From NCBI RefSeq assembly GCF_013778455.1, contig NZ_JACEHE010000004.1, positions 1 to 64,000 on the forward strand: 64,000 nt of DNA, given 5' to 3'. The stretch comes from Streptomyces himalayensis subsp. himalayensis. GTDB taxonomy: Bacteria > Actinomycetota > Actinomycetes > Streptomycetales > Streptomycetaceae. The notes under the pieces were generated by a model. It had not been told where the DNA came from and ran no database searches. It saw only the letters and a program-made list of their open reading frames with translations. The position numbers and the translations under genes were made by a program. Positions within the stretch are counted from its first letter, which is position 1; the number at the start of each line of letters is the position of its first letter. Positions 45,046 to 54,811 of the stretch are shown piece by piece.

Positions 45046-47559
45046 CTACAGCTGGCCGACGTCCGTGACACGGACCACGGCGCGGCCCTCCTCGTCGGAG
45101 GCCGCAAGGTCGATCTCCGCGCTGATGCCCCAGTCGTGATCGCCGTTCGGGTCGGCGAAGGCCTGGCGCACCCGCCACAAACCGTTCTCCGGTTCCTCCT
45201 CGATCATCAGCAGCTTGGGACCGCGTGCGTCGGGACCGGTGCCGAGGTCGTCGTACTCGTCCCAGTACTTGTCCATGGCCTCGCCCCAGGCGTCCGCGTC
45301 CCAGCCGGACTCCCCGTCCATCTCGCCCAGTTCCTCGACGTCGTCGAGGGCGGCGAGCTCGACCCGGCGGAACATGGCGTTGCGCACGAGCACGCGGAAC
45401 GCACGCGCGTTCGCGGTGACCGGCTTGACCTGGTCGGCCTTCTCCTGGGCCTCCTCGGCCGTGACCTCCTCGGGGTTGGCGAGCTGCTCCCACTCGTCGA
45501 GGAGGCTGGAGTCGACCTGGCGGACCATCTCGCCCAGCCAGGCGATCAGGTCCTGGAGGTCCTCGGACTTCAGATCGTCCGGGACCGTGTGGTCGAGGGC
45601 CTTGTAGGCGCTGGCGAGGTAGCGCAGCACGATGCCCTCCGTGCGCGCGAGCTCGTAGAAGGAGATGAACTCCGTGAAGGACATCGCCCGTTCGTACATG
45701 TCGCGGATCACGGCCTTCGGGGACAGCGGATGGTCGCCGACCCACGGATGACTCTTGCGGTAGGTGTTGTACGCCTGGAAGAGCAGCTCCTCCAGCGGCT
45801 TCGGGTACGAGACGTCCTGGAGCCGCTCCATGCGTTCCTCGTACTCGACACCGTCCGCCTTCATCGCGGCCACGGCCTCGCCACGCGCCTTGTTCTGCTG
45901 GGCCGCGAGGATCTGCCGCGGGTCGTCGAGCGTCGACTCAACGACGGACACCATGTCGAGGGCGTACGAGGGGGATTCCGGGTCGAGGAGTTCGAACGCC
46001 GCCAGCGCGAAGGTCGACAGGGGCTGGTTGAGCGCGAAGTCCTGCTGCAGATCCACCGTCAGGCGCACGATGCGGCCTTCGGCGTCGGGCCGGTCGAGCT
46101 TCTCGACGATGCCGCCGTCCAGCAGTGACCGGTAGATCGCGATGGCGCGGCGGATGTGCCTGAGCTGCTGCCTGCGCGGCTCGTGGTTGTCCTCGAGGAG
46201 ACGCCGCATCGCCTCGAAGGCGTTGCCCGGCCGGGCGATCACCGACAGCAGCATCGTGTGCGTGACCCGGAAGCGGGAGGTCAGCGGCTCAGGCTCGGAC
46301 GTGATCAGCTTGTCGAAGGTGTTCTCCGTCCAGGCGACGAACCCCTCGGGGGCCTTCTTGCGAACCACCTTGCGGCGCTTCTTCGCGTCGTCGCCCGCCT
46401 TGGCCAGGGCCTTCTCGTTGTCGATGACATGCTCGGGCGCCTGGGCCACGACGAAGCCCGCGGTGTCGAAACCGGCCCGCCCGGCACGCCCCGCGATCTG
46501 GTGGAACTCGCGGGCCCGCAGCGTCCGCACCCGGCTGCCGTCGTACTTGGTGAGGGCGGTGAACAGCACGGTACGGATGGGGACGTTCACGCCGACGCCG
46601 AGCGTGTCCGTACCGCAGATGACCTTGAGCAGGCCGGCCTGCGCCAGTTTCTCGACCAGGCGCCGGTACTTCGGCAGCATGCCCGCATGGTGCACGCCGA
46701 TCCCATGCCGTACGTAACGGGACAGGTTCCGGCCGAACTTGGTGGTGAACCGGAAGTTGCCGATCAGCTCGGCGATCTGGTCCTTCTCCTCGCGCGTGCA
46801 CATGTTGATGCTCATCAGCGCCTGCGCCCGCTCCACGGCCTGGGCCTGCGTGAAGTGCACGATGTAGACGGGAGCCTGCTTGGTCTCGAGGAGCTCGGTC
46901 AGCGTCTCCGTCAGGGGCGTCAGCCGGTACTCGTACGAGAGCGGGACGGGGCGGGTCGCTGAGCGGACGACCGTAGTCGGGCGACCGGTGCGGCGCGTGA
47001 GGTCCTTCTCGAACATCGAGACGTCGCCGAGCGTCGCCGACATCAGGATGAACTGCGCCTGGGGGAGTTCGAGGATGGGGATCTGCCAGGCCCAGCCGCG
47101 GTCGCCCTCCGCGTAGAAGTGGAACTCGTCCATCACGACCTGGCCGATGTCCGCGTGCTTGCCGTCGCGCAGCGCTATGGACGCGAGCACCTCGGCCGTG
47201 CAGCAGATCACAGGCGCGTCGGCGTTGACGGAGGCGTCGCCGGTCAGCATGCCCACGTTCTCCGTGCCGAAGAGCTTGCAGAGCTCGAAGAACTTCTCCG
47301 AGACCAGCGCCTTGATCGGGGCCGTGTAGAAGGTGACCTCGTCGCGCGCGAGAGCCGCGAAGTGGGCGCCCGCCGCGATCATGCTCTTGCCGGACCCGGT
47401 CGGCGTGGACACGATCACGTTCGCACCCGAGACGACCTCGATCAGCGCCTCTTCCTGGTGCGGATAGAGCGTGAGGCCGCGTTCCCCGGCCCACGACTCG
47501 AAGGCTTCGTAGAGGGCGTCGGGGTCGGCGGTCTGCGGCAGCTGATCGATAAGGGTCAC
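45046..47559 (-). CDS. SKI2-like DEAD/DEAH-box RNA helicase (DUF3516 type)
   Basis: An 837-residue superfamily 2 helicase. Walker A STPTGSGKSMIAAG is near 47-60, motif Ia TAPIKALVSEK, DEVH-like motif II DEFHFYAEGDRG, motif III LMSATLGD, and motifs V-VI GTDTLGVGVNVPIRTVL and QIAGRAGRAGFDT. The C-terminal half matches the DUF3516 region found in actinobacterial members. It probably acts on RNA or DNA in the cytoplasm. The GTG at 47559 follows a G-rich site. It precedes tesB on the same strand with a 62-nt gap. Confidence 0.92.
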   Translation of the reverse strand: MTLIDQLPQTADPDALYEAFESWAGERGLTLYPHQEEALIEVVSGANVIVSTPTGSGKSMIAAGAHFAALARDEVTFYTAPIKALVSEKFFELCKLFGTENVGMLTGDASVNADAPVICCTAEVLASIALRDGKHADIGQVVMDEFHFYAEGDRGWAWQIPILELPQAQFILMSATLGDVSMFEKDLTRRTGRPTTVVRSATRPVPLSYEYRLTPLTETLTELLETKQAPVYIVHFTQAQAVERAQALMSINMCTREEKDQIAELIGNFRFTTKFGRNLSRYVRHGIGVHHAGMLPKYRRLVEKLAQAGLLKVICGTDTLGVGVNVPIRTVLFTALTKYDGSRVRTLRAREFHQIAGRAGRAGFDTAGFVVAQAPEHVIDNEKALAKAGDDAKKRRKVVRKKAPEGFVAWTENTFDKLITSEPEPLTSRFRVTHTMLLSVIARPGNAFEAMRRLLEDNHEPRRQQLRHIRRAIAIYRSLLDGGIVEKLDRPDAEGRIVRLTVDLQQDFALNQPLSTFALAAFELLDPESPSYALDMVSVVESTLDDPRQILAAQQNKARGEAVAAMKADGVEYEERMERLQDVSYPKPLEELLFQAYNTYRKSHPWVGDHPLSPKAVIRDMYERAMSFTEFISFYELARTEGIVLRYLASAYKALDHTVPDDLKSEDLQDLIAWLGEMVRQVDSSLLDEWEQLANPEEVTAEEAQEKADQVKPVTANARAFRVLVRNAMFRRVELAALDDVEELGEMDGESGWDADAWGEAMDKYWDEYDDLGTGPDARGPKLLMIEEEPENGLWRVRQAFADPNGDHDWGISAEIDLAASDEEGRAVVRVTDVGQL

Positions 47560-47704
47560 GCCCCCATCTTGCCTGCCTTCCCGCCCGATGAGGGAATCGG
47601 TCGCTCGTACGAAGATCGCAAACGCTACGCTGTGGCGCCGACAAAGCGTCAGCGTGTGCGGACAACTCGCCGTGCACGCAAGAGGAACGGGGCGGGATGC
47701 AGCC

Positions 47705-48499
47705 ATGATGGGACCGGCACATTCACTGTCAGGGGCTGCGGCCTGGCTGGGGGTGGGCGCAGCAGCGGCCGCCGCCGGGCACACGATGCCCTGGCCGGTC
47801 CTGCTCGCCGGGGCGCTGATCTGCGCGGGCGCGGCGCTGGCCCCCGACCTCGATCACAAGGCGGCCACCATTTCGCGGGCCTTCGGCCCCTTGTCACGGT
47901 GGCTGTGCGAGATCGTCGACAAGCTGTCGTACGCCGTCTACAAGTCGACCAGGAAGCCGGGCGACCCGCGCCGCTCCGGCGGGCACCGCACGCTGACGCA
48001 CACCTGGCTGTGGGCGGTACTGATCGGCGCGGGCACCTCGGTCCTCGCGATCACAGGAGGCCGCTGGGCGGTCCTCGTGATCCTCTTCGTACACCTGGTG
48101 CTGGCGATCGAGGGCCTGCTGTGGCGGGCCACGCGAGGCTCCAGCGCCGATGTGCTGGTCTGGCTGCTGGCGGCGACCAGTGCCTGGATCCTCGCCGGCG
48201 TCCTCGACAAGCCGGGCAACGGCGCGGACTGGCTCTTCACCGCGCCCGGCCAGGAGTACCTGTGGCTCGGACTGCCGATCGTGCTGGGCGCGCTGGTGCA
48301 CGACATCGGGGACGCCCTGACCGTGTCCGGCTGCCCGATCCTGTGGCCGATACCCATAGGCCGCAAGCGCTGGTATCCGGTGGGCCCGCCTGGACCGATG
48401 CGGTTCCGCGCGGGCAGCTGGGTGGAGCTGAGGGTCCTCATGCCGACGTTCATGGTGCTCGGCGGGGTGGGCTGCGCGGCCGCGCTCAATGTCATCTGA
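47705..48499 (+). CDS. YdjM-like membrane-bound metal-dependent hydrolase family protein
   Basis: A 264-residue integral membrane protein of the YdjM/LexA-binding-type family. The histidine/aspartate signature is split: HSLSG near the start, APDLDHKAAT near 48-57, and GGHRTLTHT near 90-98. Five or six transmembrane helices are interspersed. Its biochemical activity is not known; family members were linked to DNA-damage responses. Two adjacent ATG codons (47705, 47708) are possible. Upstream is a divergent helicase gene. Confidence 0.85.
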   Translation: MMGPAHSLSGAAAWLGVGAAAAAAGHTMPWPVLLAGALICAGAALAPDLDHKAATISRAFGPLSRWLCEIVDKLSYAVYKSTRKPGDPRRSGGHRTLTHTWLWAVLIGAGTSVLAITGGRWAVLVILFVHLVLAIEGLLWRATRGSSADVLVWLLAATSAWILAGVLDKPGNGADWLFTAPGQEYLWLGLPIVLGALVHDIGDALTVSGCPILWPIPIGRKRWYPVGPPGPMRFRAGSWVELRVLMPTFMVLGGVGCAAALNVI

Positions 48500-48534
48500 G
48501 GCCACTCAGCGTCATCCGAGTCATGCGAACGAGG

Positions 48535-48576
48535 CCGCAGCCCCGACCCCCAAGCCACTGGGGGGTCGGGCTGCGG
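48535..48576. terminator. Bidirectional hairpin terminator
   Basis: CCGCAGCCCCGACCCCC and GGGGGGTCGGGCTGCGG form a stem of about 16 bp with one bulge and an 8-nt loop. It lies between the convergent membrane-hydrolase and ABC-exporter genes and would terminate both transcripts. Confidence 0.85.
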
Positions 48577-48608
48577 TTCTCCGCACGGCTAACCGTGTCT
48601 CCGGATGG

Positions 48609-50390
48609 CTAGCCGTGCCAGGACCGCCACAGCGCCGCGTACGCACCATCCGCCGCCACCAGCTCATCGTGGCTGCCGAGCTCGCTGATCTGCCCGTTCT
48701 CGACCACCGCGATCACATCCGCGTCATGCGCGGTGTGCAGGCGGTGGGCGATGGCCACCACGGTGCGGCCGTCCAGGACACGGGCCAGCGAACGCTCCAG
48801 GTGGCGCGCCGCGCGTGGGTCGAGGAGCGACGTGGCCTCGTCGAGGACCAGCGTGTGCGGATCGGCCAGCACCAGCCGGGCGAGCGCGATCTGCTGCGCC
48901 TGCGCCGGGGTGAGCGCCACACCGCCCGAGCCGACCTCGGTGTCCAGGCCGTCGTCGAGCGCACGCGCCCAGTCGTCCGCATCGACCGCGCCGAGCGCTG
49001 CCCACAGCTCCGCATCCTGCGCGTCCGTGCGGGCCAGCAGCAGGTTGTCCCTCAGCGAGCCGACGAACACATGGTGCTCCTGGTTGACCAGGGCCACATG
49101 GGAGCGCACCTCCTCCGCGGGCATCCGCGACAGCTCAGCGCCGCCGAGCGTGACCCGGCCCTTGCGTGGCCCGTAGATCCCGGCGAGCAGCCGGCCGAGT
49201 GTGGACTTGCCGGCGCCGGATGGTCCGACCAGGGCCACGCGGGTGCCGGGCTCGACCGCGAGCGACACCTCGCGCAGCACGTCGACGCCCGGGCGGTATC
49301 CGAAGTTCACCTGGTCCGCGCGCACGTCGCGGCCCTTCGGCGCCACGGACGGATCGCCCGCCTCCGGTTCGATGTCGCGCACGCCGACGAGCCGGGCCAG
49401 CGACACCTGGGCCACCTGCAGCTCGTCGTACCAGCGCAGGATCAGTCCCACCGGGTCGACCAGCATCTGTGCGATGAGCGCACCCGTCGTCAGCTGCCCC
49501 ACGCCGATCCACCCCTGGAGGACGAAGACCCCGCCGATCATGAGCACCGAGCCGAGCACCGTCACGTGCGTGAAGTTGATGACCGGGAAGAGGACCGACC
49601 GCAGGTACAGCGTGTACCGCTCCCAGGAGGTCCATTCCTTGACCCGCTGGTCCGACATCGCGACGCGGCGCGCGCCCAGTCGGTGCGCCTCCACGGTGTT
49701 GCCCGCGTCGACGGTCTCGGTGAGCGCGGCGGCCACGGCGGCGTACCCGGCGGCTTCCGAGCGGTACGCGGAGGGGGCACGCTTGAAGTACCAGCGGCAG
49801 CCGACGACCAGCAGCGGCACGGCCAGCAGCACGGCGGGGGCGAGCGGCGGCGCGGTCACGGCGAGGCCGCCGAGCAGCAGAGCCGCCCAGACCACGCCGA
49901 TCGCGAGCTGGGGCACGGCCTCCCGCATGGCGTTCGCAAGCCGGTCGATGTCCGTGGTGATGCGCGAGAGCAGATCACCGGTGCCGGCGCGCTCGAGAAC
50001 CCCCGGCGGCAGTCCGACGGACCGTACGAGGAAGTCCTCGCGCAGATCGGCCAGCATCCGCTCGCCGAGCATCGCCCCCCGCAGCCGCACCTGCCGTACG
50101 AAGAACGCATTGACGGCCAGTGCGAGGGCGAAGAGCGCGGCGGTGCGCTCCAGGTGAAGCTCCCGGGCCTCGTCGGCCACCTTCTCGACGAGCGAGCCGA
50201 GCAGATACGGGCCCGCCATCGACGCGATCACGGCGATCGCGTTGACGGTGACGAGCAGCAGGAAGGCTCGGCGGTGCCGTCGCAGCAGCTCGCCCACATA
50301 GGCGCGTACGGTCGCGGGGGCACCGACCGGCAGAGTGTTCGCCGTCGTCGGGGCCGCCGGATCGTACGCCGGTGGCGCCAGGCCGATCAT
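48609..50390 (-). CDS. ABC exporter subunit, intact Walker A and degenerate signature
   Basis: A 593-residue half-transporter: six transmembrane helices (about 30-310) and an ATPase. Walker A VGPSGAGKSTLGRLLAG is intact (near 385), Walker B is TLVLDEATSLLDPRA. The signature, normally LSGGQ, is LTPAQAQQ, so it cannot properly engage ATP at the opposite site. It is the partner of the upstream exporter subunit, whose defects are the reverse. The ATG at 50390 overlaps its stop by 4 nt and has AGGAG upstream. Substrate unknown; likely a drug or lipid. Confidence 0.9.
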   Translation of the reverse strand: MIGLAPPAYDPAAPTTANTLPVGAPATVRAYVGELLRRHRRAFLLLVTVNAIAVIASMAGPYLLGSLVEKVADEARELHLERTAALFALALAVNAFFVRQVRLRGAMLGERMLADLREDFLVRSVGLPPGVLERAGTGDLLSRITTDIDRLANAMREAVPQLAIGVVWAALLLGGLAVTAPPLAPAVLLAVPLLVVGCRWYFKRAPSAYRSEAAGYAAVAAALTETVDAGNTVEAHRLGARRVAMSDQRVKEWTSWERYTLYLRSVLFPVINFTHVTVLGSVLMIGGVFVLQGWIGVGQLTTGALIAQMLVDPVGLILRWYDELQVAQVSLARLVGVRDIEPEAGDPSVAPKGRDVRADQVNFGYRPGVDVLREVSLAVEPGTRVALVGPSGAGKSTLGRLLAGIYGPRKGRVTLGGAELSRMPAEEVRSHVALVNQEHHVFVGSLRDNLLLARTDAQDAELWAALGAVDADDWARALDDGLDTEVGSGGVALTPAQAQQIALARLVLADPHTLVLDEATSLLDPRAARHLERSLARVLDGRTVVAIAHRLHTAHDADVIAVVENGQISELGSHDELVAADGAYAALWRSWHG

Positions 50391-52288
50391 GCCGTCTCCT
50401 CGATCTCTTGCAGTTCGTCCATCTCGTGCAGCGCGTCCAGCCGCGCCGGCTTCTGGTCCACCTGTGGGTGCTGAGGCGCCCGCCCGGCAGCGTCCAGGCC
50501 GTCAGCCCTCTCCCGCTCGGCGACCTCCCTCTCCCGTTCTGCGGCCTCGGCTTCGGTCTCCCGGGTCACCACCCCCCGGTACCGGGGCTCGCTGAGGAGC
50601 AGTTCCCGGTGCACACCGACGGCGGCGACCTCGTCCTCATGGACCAGCACGACCCGGTCGGCGTGGTCCAGGAGCAGCGGGGACGAGGTGAAGACGACCG
50701 TGGTGCGGCCCTCCCGCAGCTTCCTGATGCCGTCCGCGATCCGTGCCTCGGTGTGCGAGTCCACCGCGGAGGTCGGCTCGTCCAGGACCAGGGCCTCGGG
50801 GTCGGTGATCAGAGACCGGGCCAGGGCGAGCCGCTGGCGCTGCCCGCCCGAGAGGGAGCGGCCCCGTTCGGTGATACGGGCGTCCATCGGGTCGGCCGCG
50901 TCCAGCGCCCCCTGGATCAGCGCGTCCAGAACATCCGCGCACTGCGCGGCGGCGAGCGCCGCCTCGGCGCGGACGGCTCCGGACGCCGGTACGTCGAGCA
51001 GTTCGCGCAGGGTGCCGGACAGCAGCACCGGATCCTTGTCCTGGACGAGCACCGCCGTACGGGCGGTGTCCAGCGGCAGCTCGTCCAGGGGCACTCCGCC
51101 GAGCAGCGCCGACGGCACCTCCGAGGTGTCGACCGGAGCGTGGCCGCCGAGCCGCTGCGCGAGCCGGCCGGCGGCGTCCGGGTCGCCGCACACCACGGCG
51201 GTGAGCCGCCCGGCGGGCGCGAGCAGCCCGGTCGCCGGGTCGTACAGGTCGCCGGACGGCACCTCGCCCTCGAGCGAACCGGCCTCCGGCATGACCCGCT
51301 CCAGGGACAGCACGCGCGCCGCACGCTTCGCGGAGGGGCGCGAGAAGGAGTACGCCATGGCGATCTCCTCGAAGTGCCTCAGCGGATAGGTCATCAGCCC
51401 GACCGCGCTGTATACGGTGACGAGTTCGCCGACGGTGATACGGCCCTCGCGGGCCAAACCGACGCCGTACCAGACGACCGCGATGAGCAGCAGCCCCGGC
51501 AGAAGTACCTGAATGGCCGAGATGAGCGACCACATCCGGGCGTTGCGGACGGCCGCGTGACGCACCTCCTGCGAGGCCCGGCGGTAGCGGTGGAGGAAGA
51601 GCTCCTCGCCGCCGATGCCGCGCAGCACGCGCAGACCCGCGACGGTGTCCGATGCCAGCTCGGTGGCGCGCCCGGCCTTCTCGCGCTGGATGTCGGCGCG
51701 GCGCGTGGCACGCGGCAGGAGCGGCAGTACGGCGAGGGCCAGCACGGGCATGCCGATCGCGACGACGACGCCGAGCGCCGGCTGGTACACGACGAGGCCG
51801 ACGCAGACCAGGACGACGGTCAGCGCGGCCGCGGCGAACCGCGACAGTGCCTCGACGAACCAGCCGATCTTCTCGACGTCGCCCGTGGAGACGGCGACGA
51901 CCTCGCCGGCGGCGACGCGGCGGGTGAGCGCTGATCCCAGCTGTGCGGTCTTGCGGGCCAGCAGTTGCTGGACGCGTGCGGCTGCGGTGATCCAGTTGGT
52001 GACCGCGGTCCGGTGCAGCATGGTGTCGCCGAGCGCGATGCCGACGCTGCACACCGCGATCACCGCGCCCGCCAGGGCGAGCCGGGACCCGGAGCGGTCG
52101 ACTACGGCCTGCACGGCGTAGCCGACGGTGTAGGGCAGTCCGGCGATGGCGAGGAAGTGCAGCAGGCCCCACGCCAGCGACTTCAGCTGCCCGCCGAGCT
52201 GGTTCCGGCCGAGCCACAGCAGGAACCGGGGGCCCGAACGCGCGTCAGGTACGCCCGGGTCGGAAAACGGAAGGTCTTGAATCTGCAT
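50387..52288 (-). CDS. ABC exporter subunit, degenerate Walker A and intact signature
   Basis: A 633-residue half-transporter with six membrane helices and an ATPase. The P-loop position reads AVVCGDPDAAGRLAQRLGG, lacking the GxxGxGKS/T pattern, so it cannot hydrolyse ATP alone. The signature LSGGQRQRLALARSL and Walker B ALVLDEPTSAVDSHT are intact. The last 50 residues are a charged helical tail. It is paired with the downstream subunit as a heterodimer with one competent and one dead nucleotide site. The start at 52288 has GGGACGTC upstream. Confidence 0.9.
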   Translation of the reverse strand: MQIQDLPFSDPGVPDARSGPRFLLWLGRNQLGGQLKSLAWGLLHFLAIAGLPYTVGYAVQAVVDRSGSRLALAGAVIAVCSVGIALGDTMLHRTAVTNWITAAARVQQLLARKTAQLGSALTRRVAAGEVVAVSTGDVEKIGWFVEALSRFAAAALTVVLVCVGLVVYQPALGVVVAIGMPVLALAVLPLLPRATRRADIQREKAGRATELASDTVAGLRVLRGIGGEELFLHRYRRASQEVRHAAVRNARMWSLISAIQVLLPGLLLIAVVWYGVGLAREGRITVGELVTVYSAVGLMTYPLRHFEEIAMAYSFSRPSAKRAARVLSLERVMPEAGSLEGEVPSGDLYDPATGLLAPAGRLTAVVCGDPDAAGRLAQRLGGHAPVDTSEVPSALLGGVPLDELPLDTARTAVLVQDKDPVLLSGTLRELLDVPASGAVRAEAALAAAQCADVLDALIQGALDAADPMDARITERGRSLSGGQRQRLALARSLITDPEALVLDEPTSAVDSHTEARIADGIRKLREGRTTVVFTSSPLLLDHADRVVLVHEDEVAAVGVHRELLLSEPRYRGVVTRETEAEAAEREREVAERERADGLDAAGRAPQHPQVDQKPARLDALHEMDELQEIEETA

Positions 52289-52488
52289 GACGTCCCAGGG
52301 CTCGCAAAGGGAATGAAGGGTTCGGAAAAACGGAAGGGGGGTGCCGCGGGGGGCGGGAGCAAACCGTGAAAGGTTCCCGTCCGGCCGTGCCGCGAGGCAA
52401 ACGGTTTTTCGCCGCAGGGCAAAGAATCGGCCCGCATACGAGCGCGGACGCTGGGGCGGGGCACGACAGTGCGACAGGCGGTGGGACC

Positions 52489-53241
52489 ATGGAGCGCATG
52501 CGTGGAGCTGGTGCGGTACGGTCGGCGGTTGCGGGAGCGGCCTGCGGTGTTCTTCTCATGTCCCTGACGTCATGCGGCAGCGCGGGTGACGGAGGGAGCG
52601 CACAGAAGGACGACGCGACCCCCGGACAGGCGCAGCGCGCCGACACGCGTGCCGTCGACCTCAAGCGCATCCCCCATGTGGGGGACCGGCTGCAGTCGCA
52701 GATACCTGCGAAGTCCCGCCAGGTCGTCGCGGTTTACGGGGAGGGCAGGGACTCGGCGGTGTCGACCGTCGTTCTCTACACGAAGCACGGCACCACCTGG
52801 GACAGGACCCGGAGCTGGCCCGCGCACAACGGCAAGAAGGGCTGGACCACCGACCATCACGAGGGCGACAAGCGCAGCCCGGTCGGCGTCTTCACGCTCA
52901 CCGACGCCGGCGGCGTCCTGCCGGACCCCGGCGCAAAGCTCCCCTACACCGAGTCCGCCTCTTTCGAGGCCCCGCACTACTGGGCCAAGTCGCACTGGCA
53001 CGACTTCGACTACGTCATAGCCATCGACTACAACCGCGTCAAAGGCACCTCGCCCAGCGACCCGACGCGGCCCGAGGGCCAGTCGAAGGGCGGCAGCATC
53101 TGGCTGCACATGGACCATGGCAGCGGTACGTCGGCCTGCGTCAGCCTGTCCAAGTCGGGCATGAGTTACCTGTTGCGCACGCTCGACCCGGAACAGCACC
53201 CCGTCGTCGTGATGGGCGACAAGGCGGAGCTCAAGGCATAG
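52489..53241 (+). CDS. L,D-transpeptidase (YkuD) family lipoprotein
   Basis: A 250-residue exported protein. A lipoprotein signal is seen (MERMRGAGAVR, hydrophobic ACGVLLMSLTS, lipobox Cys at about 29 in SLTSCG). The YkuD catalytic core has HMDHGSGTSACVSLS near 205-219, containing the invariant His, Gly and Cys. It would form 3-3 cross-links or attach proteins to peptidoglycan outside the membrane. The ATG at 52489 is preferred because the signal peptide begins there. It is flanked by unrelated genes. Confidence 0.85.
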   Translation: MERMRGAGAVRSAVAGAACGVLLMSLTSCGSAGDGGSAQKDDATPGQAQRADTRAVDLKRIPHVGDRLQSQIPAKSRQVVAVYGEGRDSAVSTVVLYTKHGTTWDRTRSWPAHNGKKGWTTDHHEGDKRSPVGVFTLTDAGGVLPDPGAKLPYTESASFEAPHYWAKSHWHDFDYVIAIDYNRVKGTSPSDPTRPEGQSKGGSIWLHMDHGSGTSACVSLSKSGMSYLLRTLDPEQHPVVVMGDKAELKA

Positions 53242-53275
53242 AACCGCGATCCGGCCGCCCGTCCCGAGTCGGGCG

Positions 53276-54811
53276 TCAGTAGTAGTGCCGCAGGGACGGC
53301 CACAAAGACGACCACGGTTTCACCGTGCCCGAGCAGAGCACGACCGCGGCATGCTGCTCCTCGTTGTCGACGCCGTGCCCGTTGTCGACGCGCGTGACCT
53401 GGCGGCACCCGGTGAAGTGCCGTTCCACGGCGTTGTTGTCGGCCTGCCGGACCAGCAGCACCGGCCCGTCGGCGGAGTCGGGCGGCGGGCCCCAGTCGGC
53501 GTAGCTCATATGGCCCGAGTACGGGCGGGGGAGTCCGCGTGAGGGGCCGTAGCGGTCGAGCGCGCCCGCCTCGCCGTAGTTCTGCGTGAAGATCACGGCG
53601 TCGGCGCGGTCCCTGGCGGGGATGGCGGACCAGCCCTCGCGTACGGCGTCGGCCAGGGCGGGCCAGCCGATCTGTTCGCCCTGCTCCTTGTTCATCGCCA
53701 TGGGTACGGCAAGGGCGCTCGGCGGCAGCACGGGCAGGGTGACCATCGCGTTGATGGCGGCCGTCAGTACGACCGCCGCCGCGAGCAGCCACCGCCGGGC
53801 GCGGCGCCGGCCGCGCCGGAGCCAGCCGAGCAGCGGCTCGCACCCGGCCGCGAGCAGGACGATGAGCAGGGGAATCGTGTAGTACGCCTTGCCGCCGATC
53901 GCCAGCACGACCAGGCACAGCAGCGGATAGGCCACCGCGATCGGACGGGCCCAGCGCAGCGCCGGGTCCCGCCACAGCCGCAGCCATCCCGCGATCCATA
54001 CCGGCACGAACAGCGGGGAAATGTAGACGAGTTGCTGGGGGACGAAGAGTGTCCGGTTCTCGGCTCCGTCGTCGGTGCTGATCCCGCTGGCGACGGTCAG
54101 CTGCGGCCAGTCGTGTGCGGCCTGCCACCACACCGTGGGCATCGCCAGGACCAGTACGACCAGAGCGCCCGCCCATGGCCACCACCCGCGCAGCACCTGC
54201 CGCGGCCCCACGGCGACGATCGCCACCAGGAGCACCGCGACGAGCAGCCCCACAAGATATTTGTTCTGCAGCCCGATCCCGGTGGCCGCACCGACGGCGA
54301 GCCACCATCGGCCGTCCCCGGTACGCAACAACCGCAGCGTCAGCCAGCAGAGGACCAGCCAGGCGAGCAGGTCGAACGTGGCCGTCGACACCATGTGGCC
54401 GACGGCGAGCAGCTGAGCGCCCAGCGCCGCAAGACCTGCGGCAAGGGCCTGTACTCGACGGCCGCCGCCCAACTCCCGTGCCACCAGCGCCACCACGACC
54501 ACCGTGACGGCGAAGGCCAGTGTCGAGGCGACGCGCAGCCCCGACGGGCTCTCACCGAAAGCGGCCCGGGCCGCCCGCGCCACGAGGGGCGTCAGCGGAG
54601 GCTGGTCCACGTATCCCCATGCCGGGTGATCGCCCGCGGCTAGGAAGTACAACTCGTCACGGTGGTAGCCGTACCGACCGGACAGCGATGTCAGGACCGC
54701 GGCGAATACGGCGGCCAGGGCCAGTACGGGTGCGGCGGCGAAGGGCGGCAGTTCCCGTCGACCGTTCCTGGCCGCAGGGACGACCGGCGCCTCTGGCTGG
54801 GTCACGTCCAT
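53276..54811 (-). CDS. GT39-type (ArnT/PMT-like) membrane glycosyltransferase
   Basis: A 511-residue polytopic protein with about ten transmembrane helices. The first extracytoplasmic loop has YGYHRDELYFLAAGDHPAWG (by core RDELYF, near 48-56), the conserved acidic pair of the PMT/ArnT family that uses polyprenyl-phosphate sugars. QPPLTPLVARAARAAFG follows, as usual. A C-terminal extracellular domain of about 140 residues ends the protein. It probably transfers sugars to lipids or proteins outside the membrane. Its acceptor is unknown. Confidence 0.88.
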   Translation of the reverse strand: MDVTQPEAPVVPAARNGRRELPPFAAAPVLALAAVFAAVLTSLSGRYGYHRDELYFLAAGDHPAWGYVDQPPLTPLVARAARAAFGESPSGLRVASTLAFAVTVVVVALVARELGGGRRVQALAAGLAALGAQLLAVGHMVSTATFDLLAWLVLCWLTLRLLRTGDGRWWLAVGAATGIGLQNKYLVGLLVAVLLVAIVAVGPRQVLRGWWPWAGALVVLVLAMPTVWWQAAHDWPQLTVASGISTDDGAENRTLFVPQQLVYISPLFVPVWIAGWLRLWRDPALRWARPIAVAYPLLCLVVLAIGGKAYYTIPLLIVLLAAGCEPLLGWLRRGRRRARRWLLAAAVVLTAAINAMVTLPVLPPSALAVPMAMNKEQGEQIGWPALADAVREGWSAIPARDRADAVIFTQNYGEAGALDRYGPSRGLPRPYSGHMSYADWGPPPDSADGPVLLVRQADNNAVERHFTGCRQVTRVDNGHGVDNEEQHAAVVLCSGTVKPWSSLWPSLRHYY

